This document shows positions 1-8,334 of a stretch of DNA of 27,488 bases, in pieces. This DNA is from a virus: the IMG/VR virus record IMGVR_UViG_3300031773_000030, positions 1-27,488 of that record. One strand, written 5' to 3'. The notes beneath the pieces are model-generated. The model saw only the letters and a list, made by a program, of their open reading frames with translations, made no database searches and was not told the origin of the DNA. The position numbers and the translations under genes are program-made. The first letter of the stretch is position 1. The number at the start of each line of letters is the position of its first letter.

Positions 1-321
1 GGTAGTGCCGTATGTATACTGATTTAAGTTATTTGAACCACCTGAACGATTAGTTATACCTGTTACGTTTCGATCAAGAGCCTTACGAAGAGCAAGTCGA
101 ATACGCTGACCACGCTCTTTACCAAACTCATCTTTTACTACGATAGGGGAATCTGCCTTACGCTCGTAAGGATCTTCTCCGCCATCTTCCTTCTTCATCA
201 ATCCTGCTTTGTTGAAAAACAACTCCCCTTGAGTCTGAACATGCATTTTAGATGAAAATAAAATGTTCACTAAGGGGTCAGCTAAACCTGCGGTGCTACC
301 TGCACCTGTTACAAATGCCAT
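1..321 (-). CDS. Major capsid protein, N-terminal part (probable N4gp56-like family)
   Basis: The reading frame stays open for 107 codons from the ATG at 321 to the window edge, so the gene is truncated at its 3' end. The start has a good ribosome site (AGGAAGG) a few bases upstream. The protein begins MAFVTGAGSTAGLADPL. It contains a phrase of the type F-F-N-K-A-G-L-M followed by ...I-V-V-K-D-E-F-G-K-E-R-G-Q-R-I-R-L-A-L, which resembles the N-terminal region of N4gp56-type phage capsid proteins (capsid entering a Gly-rich, 'GdrI..L' stretch). It is the last gene of a small terminase, large terminase, portal, scaffold-like, coat series, the same order as in P22, which supports the coat assignment. 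The family call rests on remembered sequence character and context, not on a search. Confidence 0.7.
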   Translation of the reverse strand, partial: MAFVTGAGSTAGLADPLVNILFSSKMHVQTQGELFFNKAGLMKKEDGGEDPYERKADSPIVVKDEFGKERGQRIRLALRKALDRNVTGITNRSGGSNNLNQYTYGTT

Positions 322-346
322 TCTTTTACCTTCCTAACGAATTAAC

Positions 347-1258
347 CTACGCACCTTCATATAACGCACGTAGCATTGTGTTTCGCTCGTCTGGTTTCAT
401 ATTACTAACTGCCCTTTGAACTGCATCTCCCTCAAGAGACCTGAGCCAGTTAATCTTATCCCCAATCGGAGCGTTATTGCTTGGCCTTGATGTGGCCGTA
501 CGATTCGTTGGAGCCGTTCCCTGTTGTCCCCGTTGTCTACCAGTAAGCCCTTCTTTTCGGGCCTCATTGGTTTCTGAAGCCATTAACCGTGTTCTAAGAG
601 ATGGGACTCCCCATATTGCTTCCTCTACAGCAGTATCGTTGTAGCGAAAAGCTCCTGAAGAATCTTCAGCCCCGTATTCGGGGCCCCACTTCTGTCCTAC
701 ACGTTTTACAACTTCATTGAGTTCTGGTTCCGAAACATCTCCAACGTGATTCGCAACATAGTCGCGTACCATGCGTAGGTTATCCTGCACAATGCGATCT
801 TTTTGCGATTGACTGGCAATTTGACTTTGAGTCTCAGCCTTCAGGCTTTCTGTCTGCTGAGACAGTTCAGTCTTTAAATTATCGCCATATTCTTTCAATA
901 AATTTGCGATTCCACGCTTGTAGCCTTTTTCGTCTTCAATAGGGTCAGGGATATTTTCCATAGCACTATCTAAGTCGAAAGTAGTCTGCACAGCGTCAAC
1001 GGCTCCTTTATTGTTAGGTGCAATCTGATCAACGACCTTGTTGAGCAAATCGTTTACTTCTTTTTTTTGCTCTGAAATCTCTTGATCTCGTTGCGTTTGC
1101 GACTTCTGCCAGTCTTTCTTGTTCTTATGGTCAGCTATCGCTTGACGGACATCAATCTCTTCTCCGTCTATCTGAACTTTATCAGGAATATGTTGGTCTG
1201 TAGAGTTCGCATCTTGCGATTGCTCCTGTGACTCATCTTCTTGAAATACCTCAGACAT
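347..1258 (-). CDS. Probable capsid scaffolding protein
   Basis: A 303-residue protein, very hydrophilic, with an acidic Glu/Gln/Asp/Ser-rich N-terminus (residues 1-30), a long charged helical middle rich in Gln, Lys and Glu (about 50-175) and a low-complexity Thr/Arg/Gly/Asn segment near 240-265. No catalytic motif is visible. Scaffolding proteins of tailed phages are typically acidic, helical and encoded immediately upstream of the coat gene, as here; the coat start follows 25 bases after this stop. The start codon has a near-perfect AAGGAGGAG ribosome site, consistent with high expression. The function is inferred from composition and position. A head-completion or internal head protein is the main alternative. 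Confidence 0.65.
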   Translation of the reverse strand: MSEVFQEDESQEQSQDANSTDQHIPDKVQIDGEEIDVRQAIADHKNKKDWQKSQTQRDQEISEQKKEVNDLLNKVVDQIAPNNKGAVDAVQTTFDLDSAMENIPDPIEDEKGYKRGIANLLKEYGDNLKTELSQQTESLKAETQSQIASQSQKDRIVQDNLRMVRDYVANHVGDVSEPELNEVVKRVGQKWGPEYGAEDSSGAFRYNDTAVEEAIWGVPSLRTRLMASETNEARKEGLTGRQRGQQGTAPTNRTATSRPSNNAPIGDKINWLRSLEGDAVQRAVSNMKPDERNTMLRALYEGA

Positions 1259-1348
1259 CTTACTCCTCCTTATTTAGACTTGATTAAGATATTCTCAACC
1301 AACTTACCCGTTAGGGGGTGACAAGAAGTATCCATCTCAGTAGTCTGG

Positions 1349-1927
1349 TTATGCAGTAACTTCACTGCTTGGTTTATATCTTGGTTTAAGTTCTTCATAG
1401 TAATTATCTTTATTTGCATCTCTCACTATAAATTCTGCCGCATCTAATTCAAAATGGTAAGGATCTACAATCCTTCCAAACCAATCTTTTGTCCCACAAT
1501 GTGGGCAAGGAAAATGTGGTAAGCACATTCCTACCTTTCTTTTTTTGTCAGCCCATCCAGTTAATCCACACTTCCAACAGGTACGGATCGTAGACCACGG
1601 GCCGATAATGGCTACCTCGCTATCTCTGTATTTAATCCATGCATACCCTGCTGGTACTTTATCTTTCCACTGACGAGTCCAGTTTAAAGATATATCCCAT
1701 CGCTTTCCATCGTCTCCGCCAAATTGAGCTTCTACTATCCCCCTATCTCTACTGCTTTCAGACTCTTTATCTGAAAGTGTAGGGTCAAGGGTCAGGTCAT
1801 AGGGTAATGTTTGCACTACAACCTGTATAGCCCTTTTAAAGGTAATATCTGCCTCTGGAAGCTCTTCTTCATACATGTCTTCCAGATCAGCATCTACTGC
1901 CAATACCTTATCGCTTAAATCACTCAT
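1349..1927 (-). CDS. Unknown head-region protein with a zinc ribbon
   Basis: 192 residues with an acidic N-terminus. The middle is not recognised. A C-terminal zinc-binding segment has Cys117-x2-Cys120 and Cys141-x2-Cys144, with Cys135 and His138 between. The paired CxxC knuckles are what the sequence shows; metal binding is inferred. It sits between the small basic protein and the scaffold-like gene in the late operon, with a strong GAGGAGGG ribosome site. The 90-base gap before the scaffold gene holds nothing recognisable. It could be a head-tail connector, decoration or DNA-contacting morphogenesis protein; no specific role can be assigned. Confidence 0.7.
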   Translation of the reverse strand: MSDLSDKVLAVDADLEDMYEEELPEADITFKRAIQVVVQTLPYDLTLDPTLSDKESESSRDRGIVEAQFGGDDGKRWDISLNWTRQWKDKVPAGYAWIKYRDSEVAIIGPWSTIRTCWKCGLTGWADKKRKVGMCLPHFPCPHCGTKDWFGRIVDPYHFELDAAEFIVRDANKDNYYEELKPRYKPSSEVTA

Positions 1928-1975
1928 TCCCTCCTCTTTCTTCTACGAGCCGTTATCATGTACTTCTGGAAGTCT

Positions 1976-2146
1976 CTATCGACCTCTGCCATAACTGTAA
2001 CTTCTTGCCTTGACTTTGGCCTTTACTTTTGTTTTAGCCTTGTTTTTTGGGGCAGAAGCTACAGACTTATACCCACTTGTTTTTGTCTTCATCCCCGAAA
2101 CGGGTTTCTTTTTTTTCATTCTGGTCATTGCTCCGTAGCCTGCCAT
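1976..2146 (-). CDS. Small Lys/Arg-rich basic protein
   Basis: A 56-codon gene reading ATG (2146) to TAG (1976), with an AGGAG ribosome site just upstream of the start. The product begins MAGYGAMTRMKKKKP and is dominated by Lys, Ala, Ser and Thr, with alternating Lys-Val-Lys-Ala and a Ser-Tyr-Ser-Tyr-Gly-Arg-Gly-Arg tail. It has no acidic residues at all. It begins 11 bases downstream of the portal stop and lies in the head operon. Such composition suits a nucleic-acid-binding or head-internal protein, but that is inference. Confidence 0.65.
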   Translation of the reverse strand: MAGYGAMTRMKKKKPVSGMKTKTSGYKSVASAPKNKAKTKVKAKVKARSYSYGRGR

Positions 2147-2156
2147 TCAATTTCTC

Positions 2157-4331
2157 CTATATCGGTTGTTGAGGTGGAACTGGAGGACCTTCTGGAGGAA
2201 GCCCCTGTGGCGGTATGCCTTGCTCTGGTGGACCTTGAGGTGGAACACCTTCAGGTGGTGGACCTTGAGGCGGAGCCCCTTCAGGCGGTGCCCCCTGTTG
2301 AGGTTGCTGACCTTGTTGAGGCTGTTGAGATGCTTGCACTTGCATTTGTAATTGTTGCATTACGGTCTGTATTAATTCTTGAGGGTCCATACCTATCTGC
2401 TTTGCGGCTTCTTCAAACTGCCCCATTAACTGCTGACCCATATCTCCCTGTTCCATTGCCTGCAACAACATCTCTTTATTCGGAGCATCCATCAGTTCAA
2501 GTGCCCATGAAGCGGAGGCAGGTCCTACTGCCTGCAAGATCATCTGAGCAAATTCCATACGTTCCTGTCTTGAGCGGTCTCTCTCTGTATCCAACTCAAG
2601 CCTTACACGTTTCAAGTCAAAACGATTAACTGTGTCAGCGTTAAGCACCATCGTATCGGCTTCTTCTCCGTCTGGAGTCACCAAAGTTAAAGGTTGCCCT
2701 GTTTCGGGGCTTATCATAGGCACTCCCGTTTGTTCGTCAACGGCAGGCTGTAATCCATACTCAGCGGCTATTTCAGCCATACTATTACCCACGAACAGGG
2801 TTTTATCTTCTTTGTTTTCCTGATCCGTTATCTCCATGACTCGACTGCCTCGCATAAACTGTAAAATGTTTCTCATACGAAGCATAGTTGCTCTTTTTAG
2901 TCCACTTTCCAAGTGTCTACGTGGCATTGTGGTGAGTAGGTCTGTTGCAGATTGCAAAGATTGAATACCAATTCCAGACGTTGCATAAGGCATACTCCCT
3001 CTCTGCACATCATAAACGCCACTAACTTTGTCTTTAATTGAAGATAAAAGCTGATAACCAGACTGAAAAAGGTCAGACCCTGTAGCACGGCCTCCCTCAA
3101 CCCGAGGACCTGAAAAGCTTGGGAAAGGTCGGAATATCTGCATTGGATAGCGTCCAATATTCTTTAACTTTTCTTCATCTTCTCGGGGCAGACTGCCTTT
3201 TTCGGATACTACATAGTTTGAACCTGCAATCATCATCTGCTCTAACCAACGTGCTAATGTTCGATTGATCAGGTCTTGCATCCCTACAAGATAGTCGATC
3301 TCGCCTTTCGCATGAGATCGGTCACGTAATCTAACGTAACTGAAAAAAGCAAACGGATATTGGTTATGCCCACCGTTCGTCTGGCAGTAGACACTATTTT
3401 CCCTACTAACTGTTGTATCATTTACAACCACTGTCTCCATTAACTCTGCTATTCTTACCCTCACCTTAGTAAGCTCTGCTTGCCTTTCGGGTGGAAGAGT
3501 GTCAAAGTCTTCTTGTGTTATATTGCGATCTTCTCCAGTTTCATAGTCTGTAATCGTTGCATTCTCCCCATCGTCACGCTGATAGCGAACTTCAAACTTA
3601 TAAATTTTTTCATACATCGTTTTTACATACGCCATCTCATCAGGACTTGAAATGCTTTGCCCCATCGTGCCTGCCTGAGACCCACCGCCTGCCCTTCTTC
3701 CGTATTCTTTGAAGCGAGAATCCTCAGAAGTGTCAAGAAAGAAGTCAGGGTAATCAGACTCTACATGGTCAAGTCCGTAAACTTCTTTTATGTAGTCAAC
3801 TTTTCGGGGCTCAAAATGTATTATCCAATCAGCATCCTCTCGTTGCCAAGACCGAGCCGCAGGGTCCCAGACTACATAGCGAGGGTCTACCCAACGTGCT
3901 TCGGGAAGTCCCATACCATCTTCTAAGTCTTGATTCCACCCCTCAAACAACACTCCTTCGCCTGTAAAAAAGAAATCTTGTATTACATCTTCAAGGTCGT
4001 TATGGTAGTTCTCTTCAGCGTCTCTTGTATATTGCAGTAAGTCTACCATCATCTTTGCATACTGATGGTCTTTCCCAAAACGCCCTACAGGATTAATGAC
4101 AGGAGCCGCTTCTAAAACACGGTTCACCATCTGATCCATGTCACGCCTGATTACATTCGCAACTATAGGCATAACACGAAAACGCTCGTTTTCGCTCATG
4201 TTTTGGAATTGTCTACTGGCGTAATACGACCAAGCTCTACGTGCTTCCGTAGCCCATTCCCCTGCCTCGGCTACCCCGTCCTTTAGTCGCTCGTTACAAT
4301 TAACGGCATGATCGTCTTTTGTTTTTGCCAT
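2157..4331 (-). CDS. Portal protein (P22-like)
   Basis: 724 residues, about the size of P22 (725) and N4-type portals. The protein forms the dodecameric ring at the capsid vertex through which DNA is packaged and to which the tail attaches. The assignment rests on length, on position between large terminase and scaffold/coat, and on portal-like N-terminal character: long helical segments, a 'DVIQDFFFTGEGVLF' stretch near 120-135, and 'WVDPRYVVWDPAARSW' near 147-162. The last 60 residues or so are an unusual Pro/Gln/Gly repeat tail (PPEG/PPQG units) after a Gln-rich helix. The ribosome site is weak (AAGGAAAA about 20 bases upstream), unlike its neighbours, and the leader contains three hairpins. 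Confidence 0.85.
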   Translation of the reverse strand: MAKTKDDHAVNCNERLKDGVAEAGEWATEARRAWSYYASRQFQNMSENERFRVMPIVANVIRRDMDQMVNRVLEAAPVINPVGRFGKDHQYAKMMVDLLQYTRDAEENYHNDLEDVIQDFFFTGEGVLFEGWNQDLEDGMGLPEARWVDPRYVVWDPAARSWQREDADWIIHFEPRKVDYIKEVYGLDHVESDYPDFFLDTSEDSRFKEYGRRAGGGSQAGTMGQSISSPDEMAYVKTMYEKIYKFEVRYQRDDGENATITDYETGEDRNITQEDFDTLPPERQAELTKVRVRIAELMETVVVNDTTVSRENSVYCQTNGGHNQYPFAFFSYVRLRDRSHAKGEIDYLVGMQDLINRTLARWLEQMMIAGSNYVVSEKGSLPREDEEKLKNIGRYPMQIFRPFPSFSGPRVEGGRATGSDLFQSGYQLLSSIKDKVSGVYDVQRGSMPYATSGIGIQSLQSATDLLTTMPRRHLESGLKRATMLRMRNILQFMRGSRVMEITDQENKEDKTLFVGNSMAEIAAEYGLQPAVDEQTGVPMISPETGQPLTLVTPDGEEADTMVLNADTVNRFDLKRVRLELDTERDRSRQERMEFAQMILQAVGPASASWALELMDAPNKEMLLQAMEQGDMGQQLMGQFEEAAKQIGMDPQELIQTVMQQLQMQVQASQQPQQGQQPQQGAPPEGAPPQGPPPEGVPPQGPPEQGIPPQGLPPEGPPVPPQQPI

Positions 4332-4408
4332 TTTTATTTTGTGCCCGTTTTCCTTTTCAACTCTTCAAGTATGTTTAACAACTCTGCTATCATCTTAAAT
4401 GCCCCTGC

Positions 4409-4514
4409 CCTCGGGAATGCGGCATCACCCCCGAGGACACAAAAAAAGCCACGGTTGAGGCGATGCCGTGGCCCAAAACTACCTACATGCGATGCTAAGG
4501 AGGGATAGCACCGC
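4409..4514 (-). other. Three tandem hairpins upstream of the portal gene
   Basis: In the 222-base gap between two minus-strand genes the sequence can form three hairpins: 4489-4514 (9-base arms gcgatgcta/tagcaccgc with one mismatch that is a G-U pair in RNA, and a loop that reads CCTCCT on the minus strand, i.e. complementary to a Shine-Dalgarno), 4448-4472 (GCCACGG/CCGTGGC, the terminator listed separately) and 4409-4436 (CCTCGGG/CCCGAGG). They are seen directly; the role as leader, processing signal or attenuator is inferred. A 19-codon frame (ATG at 4393) lies just before the portal start but has no ribosome site. Confidence 0.5.
4440..4472 (-). terminator. Rho-independent terminator, minus strand
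   Basis: Read on the minus strand there is a 7-base-pair GC-rich stem, GCCACGG with CCGTGGC (4466-4472 and 4448-4454), an 11-base loop, and then seven consecutive T residues (A run 4441-4447 on the plus strand). This is the classic intrinsic terminator layout. It lies between the unknown 4554-5429 gene and the portal gene, so it would reduce or gate read-through from the packaging genes into the head genes. Confidence 0.7.
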
Positions 4515-4553
4515 AATAGATTCTTAAATAATATATTCAACTCTGTCAACCCC

Positions 4554-5429
4554 CTAATTAAAAATAGAGCTTTCAATAGCCTTCTTTTCTTCGTCACTTA
4601 ACCCTGTATCTATCCCTGCCTGCCACAACCTAACCGAGTCCTCTGCGGCTAATTCAGCTTTTATTTCTTCCGCATCATCAGCGTCAAGCATTTCTTCATA
4701 ACCGTCACTCTCCTCTATATCTCTCACCATGAACGTGTAGTCCCAAACCTGCATTGCCGCACAAATTAAGGCTACCGCCCTTACAGGGTGTGCAAGATGA
4801 GAGTTTTGAAAAAGCTTGCAATGATCGTTTATCTGTAATTCGTTTCTTGCCAGTAAGGTTTCTACCAACTGCTTACCGTATTCCTCGTCATCTCCCATTG
4901 GAGGGGTGTCCATCAGGGCAAGGGTAAGGTCGTTTGATGTGTATGTAGGGAACCAAGACTTATAATCCACGGGGTCAATATTGCTGTCATACACACATAA
5001 TCCCTCTGTAGATCTAAGGAATTGCATAAAGGGAGGTTGATTTGGAATGGTTATCCCCATGTCAACCTGATATAAATCTTTTAAACTAACGGAGGCAATT
5101 CTCAGGTCATGCATTGTGGGGTTTGTTACTTTGGCAATATCCACACCGTCTATCTCTGTGTAGAATAAATCTTTATACCTGCTAACTACATCTTTATCCC
5201 AATCTTCAGGATCTAACGCCTGAGCCTCATCTAAGACGATTTTAGGTCTGGGCTTTTGCCGTGGATCATTATCGTAAACCTCTCCCACTACGCAGGCATA
5301 CCCTGCTTCATTTCCCTTTGGAGGAATGATCCCCATCCACACACGGGTGTATATATTCCAACCATTACCCTCATCTATCTCTACTAATCCATGATCTTTT
5401 CTTTTTCTTACTTTAACTGAAGTGTTCAT
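4554..5429 (-). CDS. Unknown protein in the packaging operon
   Basis: 291 residues if started at the ATG at 5429, which is preceded by a G-rich ribosome site (AGGGGGG) at good spacing. The frame is open 23 codons further upstream, but that part overlaps the neighbouring gene and is less likely to be translated. The protein is acidic, begins MNTSVKVRKRKDHG and ends with a helical Asp/Glu/Ala-rich region. No known family is recognised. It overlaps the preceding gene's end by 17 bases, which suggests translational coupling, and is followed by a terminator. Confidence 0.75.
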   Translation of the reverse strand: MNTSVKVRKRKDHGLVEIDEGNGWNIYTRVWMGIIPPKGNEAGYACVVGEVYDNDPRQKPRPKIVLDEAQALDPEDWDKDVVSRYKDLFYTEIDGVDIAKVTNPTMHDLRIASVSLKDLYQVDMGITIPNQPPFMQFLRSTEGLCVYDSNIDPVDYKSWFPTYTSNDLTLALMDTPPMGDDEEYGKQLVETLLARNELQINDHCKLFQNSHLAHPVRAVALICAAMQVWDYTFMVRDIEESDGYEEMLDADDAEEIKAELAAEDSVRLWQAGIDTGLSDEEKKAIESSIFN

Positions 5430-5661
5430 TAAATCCCCCCTGCCAAAATTCATAAAGCGGTGTAGGCGTTTCTGCTTCGCTAAGATAGTATGTCGCACCG
5501 TTATTTAACTCTACAACGGGGCCTCCATTTCTCTTCCCTGACATCGGCTTTATATCGACAATTTGTTGTTTATATATCCATTGCAGAGTGCCGTTTGCAA
5601 GTTCTACAATAATTTTAGGATTCGGATTCGTAGACAATGATAGGAGTCCCTTCTCCTGCAT
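5413..5661 (-). CDS. Small unknown protein
   Basis: 82 residues, overlapping the upstream gene by 47 bases and the downstream gene by 17. The ATG start has no convincing ribosome site. A TTG at codon 9, downstream of an AGGAGAAGGG stretch, is an alternative start. The protein has beta-strand-like alternation (KIIVELANGTLQWIY, PVVELNNGATYYL) suggestive of a small beta-barrel. It is not recognised. The tight overlaps and matching strand support a real gene. Confidence 0.55.
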   Translation of the reverse strand: MQEKGLLSLSTNPNPKIIVELANGTLQWIYKQQIVDIKPMSGKRNGGPVVELNNGATYYLSEAETPTPLYEFWQGGFNEHFS

Positions 5662-5887
5662 AAAGGCAGGCTATGTTATGGTCAAACCACTCGCAAGCTC
5701 CTTCATAGTTTACATCCATGTCTTTCATTAACAAGTCCATAATACGATTAGCACTGTAAACCACAAGGCCATCATTAGGGTATTGGCCTCCAGTTCCGAT
5801 AATTGCACCATCCAAACCGTCAAATGTAATAGCATCTTCTCTAATTGCTTCGATATCCAATTCAACCTGCGACTCCCTTTGCTTCAT
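5615..5887 (-). CDS. Small phage protein of a widespread unknown family
   Basis: 90 residues with a strong AAGGAGG ribosome site. The C-terminal half has the pattern ...ANRIMDLLMKDM...ACEWFDHNIACLYAGEGTP..., which resembles small proteins found in many phages, where a short 'A..YFE.N..GAY.GE.TP' ending is common. Their function is unknown to me. It overlaps the end of the large terminase by 26 bases, placing it in the same transcript. Confidence 0.7.
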   Translation of the reverse strand: MKQRESQVELDIEAIREDAITFDGLDGAIIGTGGQYPNDGLVVYSANRIMDLLMKDMDVNYEGACEWFDHNIACLYAGEGTPIIVYESES

Positions 5888-7313
5888 TTGATAACCTCCT
5901 TATATGGCGTGAAGGAGCCCAGTTTTTTAGTTGCCCTGCTCCTTGCATGTCTTCTAATAACCTGCCCATTAAACTTAAAACATCTACTTGGTCATCGTTT
6001 TTACCTGCGTCAAATCTAAGCATTTCCAATCTTAAATCCTCCAACCACGGAGCCCCACGCAAGAAATATACTTTTCCAGAAGACATCCTTGCCTGTATCG
6101 CCCTTGCACGGGATCGCTTGTCGAACCTACTGGCAAAAGGAGTCCTAACGCAATACGACCTTCTTTCCCGTTGTCGCATGTTAATATATGGATCAAGAGA
6201 AGATCTGATTTGCCCTGCTTCTTCCGCCCATTGAATAGGCTTCCATTTGTCTACTAAGTCCAGAAATGCTTCTACCCATACATCGGAAACAGTTTGCCCT
6301 CTCCACCAATCAAGTATGTATAAATTATCTGCATCATCTACTCCACACACTCCATGCACGGTGTAATCGCCTTCTCCGTCTTTTGTAGCGTAATCACTTG
6401 CTCCATATAATCTTAAATTTTCTGGAGCCTCTTTTACGGTTTTGAACCAGTCGGCCAGAAAGTAACCCCCCTCTTCCGCTTGGGGATTTTGTTGGTATAA
6501 CGCACTCCAGTCACGGGACCCAATAACAGATTTAATTTGCAATAAGCGGTCTTCAGGATACCAGTCACTCCAAAGAGCTTCTCCTCTTTTTCTTCCTAAA
6601 AGGTCGTTGTCTTCTGCAAGGGCAGGAAGACTTATAACCTCCCACTTATCTCCACCATCATCCTCTTCGGCAATAAGTCTCCCTGCAAGATCATCATCGT
6701 GCCAACGGGTCTGAATAACCACAATGGCACCTTCAGGCATAAGACGGGTGTAGAGAACAGAACGATACCAATCCCATATTCGGTTTCGTATCGTTTCTGA
6801 GTCAGCTTCTTGACGGTCTTTTATCGGGTCATCAACTATGGCAAGATTGGCCCCTCTTCCCGTGATCGCCGTCCCTACGCCCGCCGCAATATATGCACCT
6901 CCTGTCTTTAGATGCCAACGATTTGCGGCCTGAGAGTCTTCGCTAAGTTTGGCATCGGGGAACACCTTGCCGTATACTCCACTGGAAACAAGGTTTCTTA
7001 CTTCACGCCCAAAGTCGGAAGACAATTCCGAGTTATAAGACGCAGATATAATTTGTGCTTTAGGATTCCTACCAAGATACCACGCAGGGAATCTACGGGT
7101 AGCTAATTCGCTTTTAGTATGACGGGGAGGGCAAAAAATCATTAATCGTTTACAATCACCAGACTCTACGCGCTGTAACGCACTTGCAATAACCTGATGG
7201 TGTGCCCCTACTTCAAAATCTGGTTTAGTCAGGGTCACAAAAGCCATAAGCTCCTCTCGGGCTTTACGCCTTTCCAATAAAGCAAGAGCCGCTTCTTCGG
7301 GGCTAATTGACAT
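5862..7313 (-). CDS. terL: Terminase large subunit (packaging ATPase/nuclease)
   Basis: 483 residues, the usual length. The protein powers DNA packaging into the prohead and cuts the concatemer. The N-terminal ATPase has a Walker-A-like CPPRHTKSE (61-69), as in terminases with a non-canonical P-loop, and a Walker B LAIVDD (157-162). 'QTRWHDDDLAGRL' (201-213) matches the coupling region of this family. The C-terminal nuclease shows GASDYA (Asp307), WAEEAGQI (about 362-369) and a final Asp cluster in DDQVDVLS, giving the acidic residues of an RNase-H-like site. The start overlaps the end of the SEC-C gene by 11 bases and has only a weak GAGAGA ribosome site, which suggests coupling. Confidence 0.95.
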   Translation of the reverse strand: MSISPEEAALALLERRKAREELMAFVTLTKPDFEVGAHHQVIASALQRVESGDCKRLMIFCPPRHTKSELATRRFPAWYLGRNPKAQIISASYNSELSSDFGREVRNLVSSGVYGKVFPDAKLSEDSQAANRWHLKTGGAYIAAGVGTAITGRGANLAIVDDPIKDRQEADSETIRNRIWDWYRSVLYTRLMPEGAIVVIQTRWHDDDLAGRLIAEEDDGGDKWEVISLPALAEDNDLLGRKRGEALWSDWYPEDRLLQIKSVIGSRDWSALYQQNPQAEEGGYFLADWFKTVKEAPENLRLYGASDYATKDGEGDYTVHGVCGVDDADNLYILDWWRGQTVSDVWVEAFLDLVDKWKPIQWAEEAGQIRSSLDPYINMRQRERRSYCVRTPFASRFDKRSRARAIQARMSSGKVYFLRGAPWLEDLRLEMLRFDAGKNDDQVDVLSLMGRLLEDMQGAGQLKNWAPSRHIRRLSNEAKGVAG

Positions 7314-7650
7314 CAGCGTCTCTCACTTTAAGCTCATTACAGCACTTCTTATACTTCCTTCCACTACCACAGAAACAAGGATCGTTCCTGCCAATACCTA
7401 AGTCCCTAATGGCTTTTGCGGAATGCACCGTAATACTATCAGGGCCTTCTTCTTTTAAAAAATTTAATATCTCTTTCTTATTAACTCTTTTACAGTCGTA
7501 TGTTTTAAATCCAATATCGTTTGCAATAGCATCAAGGGCACTGGATATAGTCGTTGTATCCTTTGCAATGTCCACATCTAACTCAAAGGTGATTACTGTG
7601 GGCTCATCCTCGTCAGGCAGTGTGCCTTTCATCATCCATGTTTTTTTCAC
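7303..7650 (-). CDS. SEC-C zinc-motif protein between the terminase genes
   Basis: 115 residues, starting at a GTG (7648-7650) with GGGAG a suitable distance upstream. The C-terminus holds a textbook SEC-C motif, GRNDPCFCGSGRKYKKCC, with zinc ligands Cys92, Cys94, Cys103 and Cys104. This motif is known from the SecA tail and from many small bacterial proteins, where it binds zinc and contacts SecB or ribosomes. The N-terminal 80 residues are unrecognised and acidic. Its position between small and large terminase is unusual and suggests a packaging accessory or an embedded extra gene. Confidence 0.8.
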   Translation of the reverse strand: MKKTWMMKGTLPDEDEPTVITFELDVDIAKDTTTISSALDAIANDIGFKTYDCKRVNKKEILNFLKEEGPDSITVHSAKAIRDLGIGRNDPCFCGSGRKYKKCCNELKVRDADVN

Positions 7651-7690
7651 ACAAGACTCCCATTCTAAATGGTTAGCAGGCCAAGGATCT

Positions 7691-8092
7691 CTATAAATCT
7701 TCTTCCGCTTCCACTACTCTTAGTTGTCCTTTTATGATACTCTCAAGGTCGGTATCCGACATGGCAGTTGCCTCTCCACGATCTTCTTCGATGGACATGT
7801 CAACTGCTTTCCTTTGAGGATAAACATACTTAGCCAGTTCACGCAAGGCCGATAATTGAGTTTGAACATCGCTGTTCGGGTCCACGGCAATCCGTGCCAT
7901 CCCTTCTAAGGGGTCAACTGTCATACCTAATTGCTCTTCAACCTGACGGAGCTTTTCAGAGGCACTCACCTTACTGCCTTTATTGCGACTCCCCTTCTTA
8001 CGTCCTACGGCTTTACCTGCTACGAACTTACCAGACTTAGGATCTCTCCCTTCCTGATACTGTTCCTCCCATTGTGGGTCTGCATTACTCAT
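7691..8092 (-). CDS. terS: Probable terminase small subunit
   Basis: 133 residues with an AAGGAG ribosome site. The N-terminus contains a basic 'KFVAGKAVGRKKGSRNKG' stretch (about 22-40), like the 'GRPKGSRNK' region common in phage small terminases and associated DNA-binding proteins. It is followed by helices, an acidic central patch and an acidic C-terminus. The small subunit recognises viral DNA and loads the large subunit. Position one gene upstream of the large terminase supports the role; sequence identity alone would be weak evidence. Confidence 0.65.
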   Translation of the reverse strand: MSNADPQWEEQYQEGRDPKSGKFVAGKAVGRKKGSRNKGSKVSASEKLRQVEEQLGMTVDPLEGMARIAVDPNSDVQTQLSALRELAKYVYPQRKAVDMSIEEDRGEATAMSDTDLESIIKGQLRVVEAEEDL

Positions 8093-8217
8093 GTTGTCTC
8101 CTTAAATCAAAAAGTTATGTGCGATATGTATGGGTGGGTCCCTATGCATGTAGCTCCTTCACTGCTTTTTTTCGGTTTTGTGGTATCCCCCCACATGTAT
8201 CATGGGTCGAGGCATGT

Positions 8218-8246
8218 ATAATAATCGCGTAAACATTATTAGGCAA
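8218..8246 (-). promoter_or_regulatory. Candidate leftward promoter for the packaging/head genes
   Basis: On the minus strand TTGCCT (8246-8241) and TATTAT (8223-8218) are separated by exactly 17 bases, 4/6 and 5/6 matches to the sigma70 elements. It lies in the 242-base gap 8093-8334, which otherwise lacks a convincing gene. A 15-codon frame (8149-8102) with an AAGGAG just upstream lies between this promoter and the small terminase and might be a leader peptide; I do not call it as a gene. Confidence 0.4.
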
Positions 8247-8334
8247 CCATCGACTTGCCGACATCAGCCATACACAGCGATATCCACCATGTATAGCCCA
8301 GTCAGTTAGTAGCGATAATACCACATATCGTTAG

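Noticed and set aside
1958-2629. Plus-strand 223-codon frame over the portal C-terminus
   Set aside because: It is a shadow of the Pro/Gln repeat codons in the portal gene, and no ribosome site supports it.
4334-4597. Minus-strand 87-codon frame across the terminator
   Set aside because: It runs through a clear terminator hairpin and overlaps the preceding gene; only a 19-codon tail near the portal could be translated, and it lacks a ribosome site.
8142-8324. Minus-strand 60-codon frame in the gap before small terminase
   Set aside because: No ribosome site and atypical composition; a promoter and leader explain the gap.
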